A DNA stretch of 64,000 bases from Halobacillus mangrovi (GCF_002097535.1 NZ_CP020772.1:992001-1056000), one strand, 5' to 3'. Counted from the first letter of the stretch, positions 1 to 8,083 are shown. The notes: a model not told the origin generated them from the letters alone. Numbers and translations: made by a program.

Positions 1-1027
1 AGTTTCGTGAGCTTAACAGGATTCGAAGAACAGGTGATTCAATCAACGAGACATCCTCGTCGATATCCCCTTCGTCCGGAGCGGGCTCTCCTTCAGGCGA
101 CATGCCACCTTCAGAATCTCCGCCTTTATCCTTTTCTTCTTGCTGTTTCGCTTTTTCTTCACTAATTTTACCGACATCTCCAGCAACGTTGGTAAACGAT
201 GGGGAGAGTGGAGTGATCGCACCAAATAGGATGAGGAAGACGAGTGACATGATCAGACGCAAGTTAACCGTATGATTCTTCGCCTTTTTAATAAGTGAAG
301 CAAGCCACCATACGACGTAACTGAACACGATGATGATCGAAGCGCCGAGTACGGCGAAATAACTGACCTTCGTTCCGATTAAGATCGAAACGATGGCAAG
401 CAATAAGACAGGAATGAAGTAATACCACTGTTTAAAGTTGTCCATCTTCTTCAAGCTGTACAAATAGACGAGCGGGAAGCTGATGGCGATGATCGAGCTA
501 ATCTCATTTCCAGAGAAGAACCAGCCTTTGAACCCGAACTTTCCATATTCGTACGTATTAGAAGCTGTGCCAGTCACAATGGATAGGAACATGGTAAGCG
601 ATACAATCAACATCGCAATGGTTAGCGACTTCAGAATATCAAGCTTTGTTTCATCCATCTGGTCTTTGTTTGTAAATAACAATAAGTACGAACAGAACAT
701 GATGATGAAGTAGAGTGTCTTCGCTAAGAATTGAAGCTCAAGGAATGGTTCGAAGACGGGCTTATCGAAGAAATTATACACAAGACCGATGCCGACCGCT
801 GCAAAGAGAATCAATAAATAGGGAATGACGTACTTTTTGTATGTACTTGAGTTCCCAAAGAAAATAAACAGAAGGGAAAGTCCCATAAATAGAACACGGA
901 CAATAATTCCAATCGTCAAACTCGAATCGAATTGCTTAATGGAGAAAAAAGTAAGGATGTCTAGAACAGGTTGTACTATAATAAATAAGAGCAGAAGTTT
1001 CTTATACATTTCTTTATTGATCATCAT
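1..1027 (-). CDS. O-antigen ligase/polymerase-like membrane protein, 3' end outside window
   Basis: An open frame runs from ATG at 1027 (a second ATG lies at 1024) through position 2 with no stop, so the C terminus lies outside the window. About 342 residues are visible. They hold many hydrophobic segments, for example around KKLLLLFIIVQPVLDIL and VSYFAVLGASIIIVFSYVVWW, then an acidic, Lys/Glu-rich loop near the visible end. An AGAGGTG ribosome binding site sits about 7 bases before the start. The topology and the FSGNEISSI-type loop fit the Wzy/WaaL/TuaE-like O-antigen ligase superfamily, which polymerises or ligates lipid-linked glycans outside the membrane. Such proteins are poorly conserved in sequence, so ligase versus polymerase cannot be told. 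It is divergent from the CapK-like gene and close to glycan genes, which supports a role in polymer assembly. Confidence 0.75.
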   Translation of the reverse strand, partial: MMINKEMYKKLLLLFIIVQPVLDILTFFSIKQFDSSLTIGIIVRVLFMGLSLLFIFFGNSSTYKKYVIPYLLILFAAVGIGLVYNFFDKPVFEPFLELQFLAKTLYFIIMFCSYLLLFTNKDQMDETKLDILKSLTIAMLIVSLTMFLSIVTGTASNTYEYGKFGFKGWFFSGNEISSIIAISFPLVYLYSLKKMDNFKQWYYFIPVLLLAIVSILIGTKVSYFAVLGASIIIVFSYVVWWLASLIKKAKNHTVNLRLIMSLVFLILFGAITPLSPSFTNVAGDVGKISEEKAKQQEEKDKGGDSEGGMSPEGEPAPDEGDIDEDVSLIESPVLRILLSSRN

Positions 1028-1075
1028 TAAAAAAGCACCTCTGAGTCGTTGTTCAATTAGCAATTGACATAGTGA

Positions 1076-1104
1076 AGTATAAACCATATTCCATACCCTG
1101 TCTA
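1076..1104 (-). promoter_or_regulatory. Sigma-A-type promoter for the O-antigen ligase-like gene
   Basis: On the minus strand TAGACA (1104-1099) is followed after 17 bases by TATACT (1081-1076). The start codon lies about 50 bases downstream. Confidence 0.6.
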
Positions 1105-1168
1105 TAAATGTAGGAAAATGTAATAGAGTCGTAAATACTTGAGGGAGTAGGGGTTCTAGCGGTTTTGC

Positions 1169-1198
1169 TTGAACAAAATTCAGGAAGAGACGTATAAT
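1169..1198 (+). promoter_or_regulatory. Sigma-A-type promoter for the 1263-4652 operon
   Basis: TTGAAC (1169-1174), an 18-base spacer and a perfect TATAAT (1193-1198) lie 65 bases before the first gene of the operon. Confidence 0.6.
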
Positions 1199-1262
1199 GA
1201 ATACTTAATTCGAAGACTATAAAAAAATTTTTTATCTGACACACATTTAAGGAGTTGGAATT

Positions 1263-2615
1263 ATGGGTTGGATCAAGAAGTTAAGGATCCGTTTGATGGA
1301 AAAGATTCGAAAAACAAACGCACTACATTATTATCAATCGTATAAAGAAAACCAGTGGAAAGATCAGAAGGAACTTCTCAAAGAACAAGATGAAAAGGTC
1401 TCCAACTTGATTAAGCATGCATATGCCGAAGTCCCTTTTTACAAAGAGTATATGGAGAAACATAACCTTCCTCCTGCTCATTTTCAGACGGTGAAGGATC
1501 TAGAAAAACTTCCCATTGTCGGAAAAGAGGAATTGAAACGTCAAAAAAACAAAGTGCTTGCGAATAATATAGAAGACTATTCTCCTGAGGAAAAACGCAC
1601 AGGAGGGTCTACAGGAGAGCCGTTCAAGTACTATCTGCCTAAACTCTCACATTCTCTCATGTGGGCGAATCTCTGGCGAGGCTGGAACGTCACAGGCTAT
1701 CACCCAGGAGATAAGATCGGGGTTCTCGCCGGCGGATCGCTTTTATCAGGATTTGATGTGAAAAGACGGCTATACTATTACTTAAACAACTGGATCCCGT
1801 TTTCTTCCTATAATATGTCGGAAGAAACAATGGATCACTATGTGAGCGCCATGAAAAAGAAAAAGGTCAAGCTGTTGTACAGCTATTCTTCTTCAGCTTA
1901 CGAACTGGCGAATTACATTTTGAAAAAAGGATACAAGATTCAACTGGACGGTGTGATTACAACGTCAGAAGTGTTGTTCCCCCATTACCGGGAAGCGATT
2001 GAAAAAGCGTTCGGCTGTGAAGTCTATGACCAGTACGGGGCCAATGACGGGGGTGTGACCGCGTTTGAATGTGATCAGCACGAAGGATTGCATATCGGCA
2101 TGGAACGCTGTGTCGTCGAAATCGTCGATGATGATGGCAACCCAGTTCCGGACGGCGAGGAAGGGCGCATCCTGCTTACGGACCTGTCCAACTATGCAAT
2201 GCCGTTTATACGCTATGAAGTGGGAGACTACGGAGCAATCACGAGAGAACCATGTGCTTGCGGTCGCGGATTGATTAGACTTACTCATATTAAAGGGCGC
2301 CAGCAGGAATTTGTCTATAGCCGCAATAACCGCAAAGTACACGGCGGGTTCTTCTCCACAACGTTCAGGCAGTATGACGCAGTCGAGCAATTCCAGGTTA
2401 AGCAGGATCAAATTGGGGAAATAGTCATAAGACTACGTTTGAACGACCCTTCTTTTGAGAAACAATTAGAGAGACTGAAACAAACCATTGCAAAACAAGC
2501 AGAATTGGACAAGGTTACGATTGAACTCACCGATCAGTTTGAGAAAACAAAAGGTGGAAAACATAAATTTGTCATAAATAACGTCGCTGAAACAAACGAA
2601 TCAGTGGTAAGGTAA
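1263..2615 (+). CDS. CapK/PaaK-like adenylate-forming enzyme
   Basis: A 450-residue member of the phenylacetate-CoA ligase-like (CapK) branch of adenylate-forming enzymes. The phosphate-binding loop appears as TGGSTGEP near residue 115, followed by YDQYGANDGG near residue 259 and a C-terminal CACGRGL...IKGR segment, all typical of the family. True PaaK enzymes activate aryl acids with ATP and CoA. CapK-like relatives inside polysaccharide loci have mostly unknown substrates and may activate an acyl group for sugar decoration. ATG at 1263 follows an AAGGAG-like site. It is first in an operon with a UDP-ManNAc dehydrogenase and a TagA-like transferase, with only 23 bases to the next gene, so a role in glycan modification is likely. 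There is no sign of phenylacetate catabolism nearby. Confidence 0.8.
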   Translation: MGWIKKLRIRLMEKIRKTNALHYYQSYKENQWKDQKELLKEQDEKVSNLIKHAYAEVPFYKEYMEKHNLPPAHFQTVKDLEKLPIVGKEELKRQKNKVLANNIEDYSPEEKRTGGSTGEPFKYYLPKLSHSLMWANLWRGWNVTGYHPGDKIGVLAGGSLLSGFDVKRRLYYYLNNWIPFSSYNMSEETMDHYVSAMKKKKVKLLYSYSSSAYELANYILKKGYKIQLDGVITTSEVLFPHYREAIEKAFGCEVYDQYGANDGGVTAFECDQHEGLHIGMERCVVEIVDDDGNPVPDGEEGRILLTDLSNYAMPFIRYEVGDYGAITREPCACGRGLIRLTHIKGRQQEFVYSRNNRKVHGGFFSTTFRQYDAVEQFQVKQDQIGEIVIRLRLNDPSFEKQLERLKQTIAKQAELDKVTIELTDQFEKTKGGKHKFVINNVAETNESVVR

Positions 2616-2638
2616 CGGATGGAAAGGGAGTTTTTGTA

Positions 2639-3913
2639 ATGAAGAAATCGTTGTGTGTGGTCGGATTAGGCTATATCGGGTTACCGACCTCTGTCATGTT
2701 CGCCATTAATGGCCACAAAGTACATGGAGTCGATGTCAACGAAACAGCCGTCAACATGGTTAACAATAAACAACTTCATATAGAAGAAAACGGACTGGAA
2801 GAACGTTTAGCAGAAGCGGTGGACAGCGGCATGTTCAAAGCTTCTACAGAGCCTGAAGAGGCTGACGTATTTATCATCGCCGTTCCATCTCCGATTCGTG
2901 AGGACAAAACAGCAAACCTTGATTACGTCCGCAATGCGACAGAAGCCATTGTCCCTTACGTGAAAAAAGGCAACCTCGTTATTCTGGAATCAACCGTACC
3001 ACCGCGTACGGTTGAAGATGTCATGGTTCCTGTACTCGAGCGTTCCGGTCTGAATATCGGCGAAGATATTTTTATCGCCCATTCCCCAGAGCGCGTAATT
3101 CCAGGGAAGGTATTTCAGGAGCTTGTCGACAACGACCGTATCGTAGGCGGCATCAATGAAAAATCTTCGCAAATGACGAAAGAACTTTATGAAGGATTCG
3201 TAAAAGGGAACATTCACTTAACGGATGCAACGACAGCTGAAATGGTTAAAGTGATTGAAAATACCTATCGGGACGTAAACATCGCATTTGCAAACGAGCT
3301 TGCGATGATTAGTGAAAAGATCGGGGTCAACGCCTGGGAAGCGATTCGCTTAGCGAACTTCCACCCGCGTGTGAACATCCATACACCAGGACCAGGGGTA
3401 GGCGGACACTGTATCGCAGTTGATCCATGGTTCCTAGCTGAGATTGAGCCGGAGCTATCGAAGATTATTCAGCTTTCACGTAATACGAACGATCATATGC
3501 CGACGTTCACAGCTAATAAAATCGAAGAGATTCTTAAATCTAAAGGCATCACAGACGGCAAAGTCGCGATCTTCGGTCTTTCTTTCAAAGCCAACATCGA
3601 CGATCAGCGTGAGAGCCCGTCCCTTGAAGTCATCAAGAAGCTTGTTGAAAAAGGCATCAGCTTCACGACGTATGATCCTCACATCAAAGAAAATGTGGCA
3701 TCAAATCAGACACAGGATATGGATGAAGCTCTTGATCAAGCAGATGTTGTAGTCGTATTGACCGACCATAATGAATTTAAAGAGCTTGAACCTGAACGTG
3801 TAGGAAGTAAAATGAACAACAGAATCGTGTTTGATACGAAAAATGCACTGCCGCTCGGTACATGGGAAGACGCAGGATTCATGATCAAGCGATTAGGAGA
3901 TTCAAAAAATTAG
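2639..3913 (+). CDS. wecC: UDP-N-acetyl-D-mannosamine dehydrogenase (copy 1)
   Basis: A 424-residue nucleotide-sugar dehydrogenase, the usual length of WecC/CapO. It should oxidise UDP-ManNAc to UDP-ManNAcA in two NAD+-dependent steps. The N-terminal Rossmann motif is GLGYIGLPTS (residues 9-18). The catalytic cysteine is in GVGGHCIAVDPWF (Cys258), where the AVDPWF ending favours the WecC group over UDP-glucose dehydrogenases. The FGLSFKANIDDQRESPS stretch marks the C-terminal UDP-binding domain. ATG at 2639 follows GGAAAGGGAG. It sits between the CapK-like gene and tagA in one operon. A second copy lies at 41853-43130 with its Cys at the same residue number. UDP-glucose dehydrogenase activity remains a less likely alternative. 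Confidence 0.88.
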   Translation: MKKSLCVVGLGYIGLPTSVMFAINGHKVHGVDVNETAVNMVNNKQLHIEENGLEERLAEAVDSGMFKASTEPEEADVFIIAVPSPIREDKTANLDYVRNATEAIVPYVKKGNLVILESTVPPRTVEDVMVPVLERSGLNIGEDIFIAHSPERVIPGKVFQELVDNDRIVGGINEKSSQMTKELYEGFVKGNIHLTDATTAEMVKVIENTYRDVNIAFANELAMISEKIGVNAWEAIRLANFHPRVNIHTPGPGVGGHCIAVDPWFLAEIEPELSKIIQLSRNTNDHMPTFTANKIEEILKSKGITDGKVAIFGLSFKANIDDQRESPSLEVIKKLVEKGISFTTYDPHIKENVASNQTQDMDEALDQADVVVVLTDHNEFKELEPERVGSKMNNRIVFDTKNALPLGTWEDAGFMIKRLGDSKN

Positions 3914-3932
3914 TAGGGGTAAAGGTGAGACT

Positions 3933-4652
3933 ATGAAGGAAACGTTTCTTGGAGTTGATGTAAGCAGTTCAACCTATGAGCAGCTCAACAAGCAAATCTT
4001 TGACGACATCCGCCAGAATCGGCAATCCATGATCGTGGCCATCAATCCCGAAAAGATTCTGAAGGCACAGGATGACCCAGATTTGATGGAGCTTTTAAAC
4101 AAAGCCGATTACCAGATTCCGGATGGCGTTGGAGTCCTTTTCGCTTCCCGGCTGAACAAAGGTGGCATCCAAAACCGGATCACCGGCATTGATATGTTCT
4201 TAACGCTTTGTGAGCAAGCCGCCCTCTACGGCAAATCCGTATTTTTGTACGGAGCGAAGCCGGGCGTTGCTGAGCAGGCGAAAGAACGTCTATTAGAACG
4301 GTATCCAAATTTGAAAGTAGCAGGCGTTCTTGATGGATACATTAAAGATGAAGCGTACATCAAACAAACCATCAACGAAGCGAACCCTGATATTCTATTT
4401 GTCGCTCTAGGAAGCCCAGCGCAGGAGTATTGGATGATCGACAATATGAAAGATTTGAACGTCAACATCTTTCAAGGAGTCGGCGGATCGTTTGATGTCA
4501 TTTCAGGAAGAATCAAGCGAGCACCAGCTCCTGTTCAAAAAGTTGGTCTGGAATGGCTGTATCGCCTTGTCCTTGAACCATGGCGCTTCAAACGACAATC
4601 CAAGCTGCCCGGATTCTTATACAAAGTCTGGCAAGATAAGAAAAGTAGATAA
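3933..4652 (+). CDS. WecG/TagA/CpsF family glycosyltransferase (copy 1)
   Basis: A 239-residue GT26 enzyme. Family members such as TagA transfer ManNAc (WecG: ManNAcA) from a UDP donor to undecaprenyl-PP-GlcNAc on the inner face of the membrane. Visible family motifs are INPEKILKAQ, IPDGVG with the putative catalytic Asp64, LFVALGSPAQEYW, and GVGGSFDVISG. The C terminus (LEPWRFKRQSKLPGF) is the basic, membrane-associating tail of the family. As the gene follows a UDP-ManNAc dehydrogenase by 19 bases, the donor could be UDP-ManNAcA rather than UDP-ManNAc. A paralogue lies at 18498-19232. It is the last gene before a strong terminator. Confidence 0.87.
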   Translation: MKETFLGVDVSSSTYEQLNKQIFDDIRQNRQSMIVAINPEKILKAQDDPDLMELLNKADYQIPDGVGVLFASRLNKGGIQNRITGIDMFLTLCEQAALYGKSVFLYGAKPGVAEQAKERLLERYPNLKVAGVLDGYIKDEAYIKQTINEANPDILFVALGSPAQEYWMIDNMKDLNVNIFQGVGGSFDVISGRIKRAPAPVQKVGLEWLYRLVLEPWRFKRQSKLPGFLYKVWQDKKSR

Positions 4653-4661
4653 GACGTGCAG

Positions 4662-4697
4662 AAACACTCCAATCCACAGTGGTTGGAGTGTTTTTTT
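4662..4697 (+). terminator. Rho-independent terminator after tagA copy 1
   Basis: The AACACTCCAA / TTGGAGTGTT stem is followed by a run of seven T. Confidence 0.85.
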
Positions 4698-4817
4698 GTG
4701 AGAAAAGAAAGGGATTCTTGAGGAAGATTTAATCGAGAAACCTATGTTTTTGATATGGTAACATGATGAATAACAGAAGCCGATTGAAAACGAAAAAATG
4801 AGGGGTGGAGGTGTACG

Positions 4818-5009
4818 ATGAAGTTACGCACAAAAACGTTCATTTCAATAGCATCTATAGGCGCAGCTTTACTTATTGCAATCCTCGTTTTCAACTACAA
4901 TTCTTTTGAACAAACGAAAAGATCTTGTATTGAAAATGGTGGAAATCCAATAGTGGACAAGGATTTTTTATCGATTAACTGGTCAGTTTCTTGTGGAATG
5001 AAAGGATAA
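4818..5009 (+). CDS. Small membrane-anchored protein of unknown function
   Basis: A 63-residue protein with an excellent ribosome binding site (GGGTGGAGG) before ATG at 4818. Residues 8-26 form one hydrophobic segment after a basic N terminus. The rest, about 35 residues, carries two cysteines (Cys37 and Cys59) and would lie outside the cell, where they could form a disulphide. It ends 26 bases before the NUDIX gene and is probably co-transcribed with it. I do not recognise a family. Confidence 0.65.
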   Translation: MKLRTKTFISIASIGAALLIAILVFNYNSFEQTKRSCIENGGNPIVDKDFLSINWSVSCGMKG

Positions 5010-5035
5010 AGATATAAAAAAACTGGAGGGAGAAC

Positions 5036-5542
5036 ATGCACCACTACACCTTGTGCTTAATTAAAAGGAAAGAGGAGCTGCTCCTATTAAATAGAAGAAA
5101 AAAGCCAGCCATGGGGATGTGGAATGGAGTTGGCGGAAAGGTTGAAAAAGGCGAAAGTCCATTAAATTGCGTGATCAGGGAGACGTTAGAAGAAACAGGG
5201 ATACACCTGGATGAACCCCTCTATGTCGGTAACGCGGTATTTAAAATGGGCAACAAAATCGAAAAACTGTACTTATTTATGGCTGAGTTACCTGAAGACA
5301 CAGCATTTCACACACCTATGTACACAGAGGAAGGAATTCTTGATTGGAAACCAGTTTCCTGGGTGTTAGACCATGATAATTTGGGCATTATCAATAATTT
5401 AAAATGCTACTTACCCAAATTACTAAACGGGGAGTTTGGGCTGGAACACTCTTTTATTTATGAAGATCATCGTATTACGGAATATCGAACAAATAGGATC
5501 ACTGAAGTGGAAGTACATAGAGCACACCTAATGAGGTTTTAG
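5036..5542 (+). CDS. NUDIX hydrolase, MutT/8-oxo-dGTP diphosphatase-like
   Basis: A 168-residue NUDIX protein. The Nudix box spans about residues 34-56 (GKVEKGE ... RETLEETGI) and matches the G-x5-E-x7-REUxEExGU consensus, so the metal-binding glutamates are present. The closest theme is the MutT-like NTP diphosphatase group, which removes oxidised nucleotides such as 8-oxo-dGTP, but other nucleoside diphosphate substrates cannot be excluded. ATG at 5036 follows GGAGGGAG. It is co-directional with the small membrane protein upstream and closes with a terminator at 5574-5596. It has no obvious link with the glycan genes. Confidence 0.88.
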   Translation: MHHYTLCLIKRKEELLLLNRRKKPAMGMWNGVGGKVEKGESPLNCVIRETLEETGIHLDEPLYVGNAVFKMGNKIEKLYLFMAELPEDTAFHTPMYTEEGILDWKPVSWVLDHDNLGIINNLKCYLPKLLNGEFGLEHSFIYEDHRITEYRTNRITEVEVHRAHLMRF

Positions 5543-5573
5543 AAACTCCCTTTTATTTTTTGTAAAGATAGAA

Positions 5574-5596
5574 AAAACCCGGTTTCAGCCGGGTTT
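5574..5596 (+). terminator. Rho-independent terminator after the NUDIX gene
   Basis: AAAACCCGG / CCGGGTTTT hairpin with a TTTCAG loop, followed by only a short T run. Confidence 0.75.
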
Positions 5597-5993
5597 TATG
5601 ATTTGATCCTCTTTACTTGAGAAGACGTAATTTTGGTTATTAAAAGCACTCCTGCTTCAGGCCCTATCATTTTTTTAGGAATAAAATAACATTTTGTAGA
5701 CATGACTCGCATTATGAGATTGAGCTATAAAAAAGGTTAGAAATCTATCAAAAACTCGGATTAATCCCTTTAAACATGCAGGATAATCGTCGAACTTGCG
5801 AGAAGTAACAACCAAGAGATAAATTAAATTCCCGATAATACTCCACGTATCGATCAAAATAGTTTTAAAAATATCATTAGATTTGAACTCTTGTACGTTA
5901 AAATATCTAAAAATATTGAAATATCAGAAATAGTAATAGTGTTTCGGGTGGGATTGTTATATTATGGATATAAGTGTAAGAGGTGGTGGAATC
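5597..5993. other. AT-rich intergenic region upstream of the AimR-like gene
   Basis: About 400 bases hold no gene I can support. All three plus frames contain many stops, so no missing DNA-binding N terminus for the downstream gene is encoded here. A TATATTAT sequence at 5958-5965 could serve as a -10 element, but no good -35 is visible. Confidence 0.5.
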
Positions 5994-7010
5994 TTGAAAA
6001 ATCATTCAGTTTTAGAACCACAATCCGTTCACAAGTTACAGTTTACTTATTCATCTGACCTCTATACCCTATTTAAAAAACTTCTTGAAAATTACCCTCA
6101 TGAGATCGCAACGGATAAAGTCAGAGACTATTGTATGAGTGAATGGACATTAAAGCTGGAAGGCGAAATCGCTCGCATGGAATTTTTGTATACAAATGAT
6201 TATTTAGATGATATTAAACCCCTCATCTATTCGGGTCAATTGAATCCTGATGTGTCATTCTTGTATAACTTTTTAATTAAGCGTGCGGAATATGAAGTGA
6301 CAAAACAGGACGTGGAAAGACTGGAAAGTATGGCGTTCGACCACCCAACTTTAAGGTGCCTGAGTTTATTTACCTTAATCTATTACAACTACGACGTTCG
6401 CAAATACAGTGTTTTGGACAAGTATATTGAAGCTTGCGACAGGGGGCTTCAATCTATCAATGAACCTTTAACCTATTATTACTTTAAGCTCCGATATAAC
6501 GAGCTGCTGTTTAACCATTACTGGAAAACGGATAACACTCTGCTTGCCAGAAGGTACGCCTATAAAATCGTCAATACCGAGCTATCACCGAAAAAATCAG
6601 TGATGATCCATCACAATCTAGCGTTGACCTACGTCTATGAAGATTATGAATCTTCAATGGAGCAAGCGCTTTTTGCCTTACATCTTGCAGAAGAAAATAA
6701 TATTAAAAGCCAAGTCAAATCCCTGTCTCAGAGAACGATTCCGTTTATTGCAGCGTTTCATGAACGGGCAGGTCGTATGAGAACACCTGATAAAGTTGAA
6801 ACCGCTCATCTGGCTATTGCTAGAAAAGAGTTCCTTAAAGCGAGAGAGATATTAGAAAGCCTGGATTCATTAACTCCGTTCCAAGAGTGTTACCTTGGTT
6901 TGGCTACAAAAGACAGAGAGCTTATTAAACATTCCAAACAAAGGTTCATCCACGAATATGGCGACTTATTTTTTGCTAGACTTCCTGATTATTACTTGGA
7001 ACGAGTCTAA
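5994..7010 (+). CDS. AimR-like (RRNPP superfamily) TPR peptide-pheromone receptor lacking an evident HTH
   Basis: The protein is an all-helical TPR-type repeat protein that resembles AimR, the arbitrium receptor of SPbeta-group phages. The stretch YPHEIATDKVRDYC aligns by eye with YPDREYELMKDYC of SPbeta AimR, and the helical pattern after it continues to fit. The best start is TTG at 5994, seven bases after AGAGGTGG, giving 338 residues. An in-frame ATG at 5964 has no ribosome binding site and lies in a likely -10 region. SPbeta AimR has 386 residues. The missing part corresponds to the N-terminal helix-turn-helix, so this receptor may not bind DNA itself and may act by protein-protein contact, as Rap proteins do. 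A small secreted pro-peptide gene follows 24 bases downstream, the usual receptor-pheromone order. Alternatively it is a Rap/PlcR-like relative. Confidence 0.75.
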   Translation: MKNHSVLEPQSVHKLQFTYSSDLYTLFKKLLENYPHEIATDKVRDYCMSEWTLKLEGEIARMEFLYTNDYLDDIKPLIYSGQLNPDVSFLYNFLIKRAEYEVTKQDVERLESMAFDHPTLRCLSLFTLIYYNYDVRKYSVLDKYIEACDRGLQSINEPLTYYYFKLRYNELLFNHYWKTDNTLLARRYAYKIVNTELSPKKSVMIHHNLALTYVYEDYESSMEQALFALHLAEENNIKSQVKSLSQRTIPFIAAFHERAGRMRTPDKVETAHLAIARKEFLKAREILESLDSLTPFQECYLGLATKDRELIKHSKQRFIHEYGDLFFARLPDYYLERV

Positions 7011-7034
7011 TAAAAATTAAGAGGAGGAACTACT

Positions 7035-7214
7035 ATGAGAAAGTTTTTTACAAGATTAGTCTTGGCAGGGATTTTGTTTATTGGGGTTCAATCATTAACT
7101 CCATTGGCAGGAGAAGAACAGCATAACAGTTCAGTAACCAACCCTTCCTCCGTGGAGCTATCTATTGGTGGTCTGAATCTGGCTAAAGACCCGGGAGATG
7201 GAGGAATAGGCTGA
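7035..7214 (+). CDS. Putative AimP/Phr-like secreted pheromone precursor
   Basis: A 59-residue ORF follows a perfect GAGGAGG site, 24 bases after the AimR-like gene. Residues 1-25 are a Sec signal peptide: a basic start (MRKFFTR), a hydrophobic core (LVLAGILFIGV) and a cleavage zone near LTPLAG. The remainder is a short polar pro-region ending in AKDPGDGGIG. In AimP and Phr systems the active 5-10 residue peptide is cut from the C terminus outside the cell, imported by an oligopeptide permease and bound by the TPR receptor. The likely mature peptide is within the last 6-9 residues. I recall DPGxGG-type peptides from some non-subtilis arbitrium clades, but could not check this here. A terminator follows directly. 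Confidence 0.75.
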   Translation: MRKFFTRLVLAGILFIGVQSLTPLAGEEQHNSSVTNPSSVELSIGGLNLAKDPGDGGIG

Positions 7215-7232
7215 TACATGTACATTCCGAAA

Positions 7233-7262
7233 AAGCCCTTCTATTGGAGAAGGGCTTTTTTT
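7233..7262 (+). terminator. Rho-independent terminator after the pheromone precursor gene
   Basis: AAGCCCTTCT / AGAAGGGCTT stem with a run of seven T. It closes the receptor-peptide transcription unit. Confidence 0.85.
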
Positions 7263-7292
7263 ATTCACTAATAAAATAATGGAAATTAATGT

Positions 7293-7320
7293 TTGAAAAT
7301 TCTATGATTATAGGTATAAT
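7293..7320 (+). promoter_or_regulatory. Sigma-A-type promoter for the 7406 gene
   Basis: TTGAAA (7293-7298), a 16-base spacer and TATAAT (7315-7320), 86 bases before the start codon. Confidence 0.55.
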
Positions 7321-7405
7321 AAGAACATACGTTCGATTTAAAATAACCCTTGATTTACAGCTCAGACTCATCCGATCTACATAGGGTGGAAAAGGAGAAG
7401 AAACA

Positions 7406-7642
7406 ATGAATGTGAAAACGATGTGGGTTGATGAAAACAAGGCGTTAGGTATTGTGGAAGTAGAAGATCGGACATTTGGTTCTGCGTTCCATCCAGTCAA
7501 GTATGTAGCTCCTAATAAAGGGGAGTTTCTAGTGATCAACAGACTGTGGTACACCACTTACAACGGGGCAAGAGAGTTCTTTAGAGCGAAAACAAATGCG
7601 CATATCATTTCTGGAAGATTGAAAAAGATGAAGGCAGGCTAA
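7406..7642 (+). CDS. Hypothetical 78-residue protein
   Basis: ATG at 7406 follows AAAGGAG and a promoter at 7293-7320. The product is soluble, with no signal peptide or membrane segment. It has a compact alpha/beta look in the N-terminal half and a basic C terminus (ISGRLKKMKAG). I do not recognise a family. It lies between the pheromone unit and the convergent TOMM operon and has its own promoter, so a shared function is not implied. Confidence 0.65.
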   Translation: MNVKTMWVDENKALGIVEVEDRTFGSAFHPVKYVAPNKGEFLVINRLWYTTYNGAREFFRAKTNAHIISGRLKKMKAG

Positions 7643-7773
7643 AGACAAGTTTATAGAGATTTTCAGAGTAAGATTTATCTAACATGTACTACTCGTTGGA
7701 CATACGGAGGCAAAAGCTGTATTTCATAACTGTTTCTATTTAAAAAAAGATGCTTGGACAAATACGTTTTTAA

Positions 7774-7826
7774 AATACGAATGATGGTGAAATTCTTATG
7801 ATAAGATTTCACCATCACTCGTATTT
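7774..7826. terminator. Long bidirectional terminator hairpin between convergent genes
   Basis: A stem of more than 20 base pairs: AATACGA / TCGTATT outside, GATGGTGAAAT / ATTTCACCATC inside, then CTTAT / ATAAG at the tip. It is followed by six T on the plus strand and TTTT on the minus strand, so it can end both the 7406 gene and the SagB operon. Confidence 0.7.
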
Positions 7827-7902
7827 TTTGTGGTAGATTAAAGCCACATGTCCAAGGGCTGCCAAAAATAGAAGGAATAAGACCATACCAGCGTAGTAAA
7901 TA

Positions 7903-8011
7903 CAAGGAGACATCTGCGGGGGAAAGGCAACGGTGTGACCCCATAGTGCGCAGCACAAGGAGGCCCACCAGCCGCCCGTGAAAAGCGGAGTATATTTCCG
8001 AAGCGGTCATT
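7903..8011 (+). repeat. Dispersed structured repeat, copy A
   Basis: About 110 bases with landmarks GGAGACATCTGCGGG, GTGTGACCCC, AAGGAGGCCCACC and GAAAAGCGGAGTATATTTCC. The same order of landmarks occurs at 26098-26221 on the minus strand and in part at 26413-26470. The element sits in the non-coding gap between convergent genes. The open frame reading across it on the minus strand has no ribosome binding site and is not called. Repeats with this GAGACxCC...GAGGAGGC core are common in Bacillaceae genomes. Confidence 0.6.
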
Positions 8012-8083
8012 CAAAACAATCGATTATTTCTAGATTTCCCTACCTTAATAAATGATGTCCCAACCTCTTCTCTTACTCCCTAA

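Noticed and set aside
1053..1244. Minus-strand 63-codon ORF in the divergent promoter region
   Set aside because: It covers both promoters, lacks a ribosome binding site and has no recognisable features.
5994..7642. Idea that a prophage surrounds the AimR-like pair
   Set aside because: No integrase, repressor, terminase, structural or lysis genes lie within reach. Both flanks are ordinary bacterial genes.
7774..7826. Hairpin considered as a CRISPR or riboswitch element
   Set aside because: It is a single perfect hairpin with T runs between convergent genes, which a bidirectional terminator explains.
7675..8010. Minus-strand 111-codon ORF between the 7406 gene and the SagB gene
   Set aside because: It crosses the long terminator hairpin and the dispersed repeat, lacks a ribosome binding site, and has no protein-like pattern.
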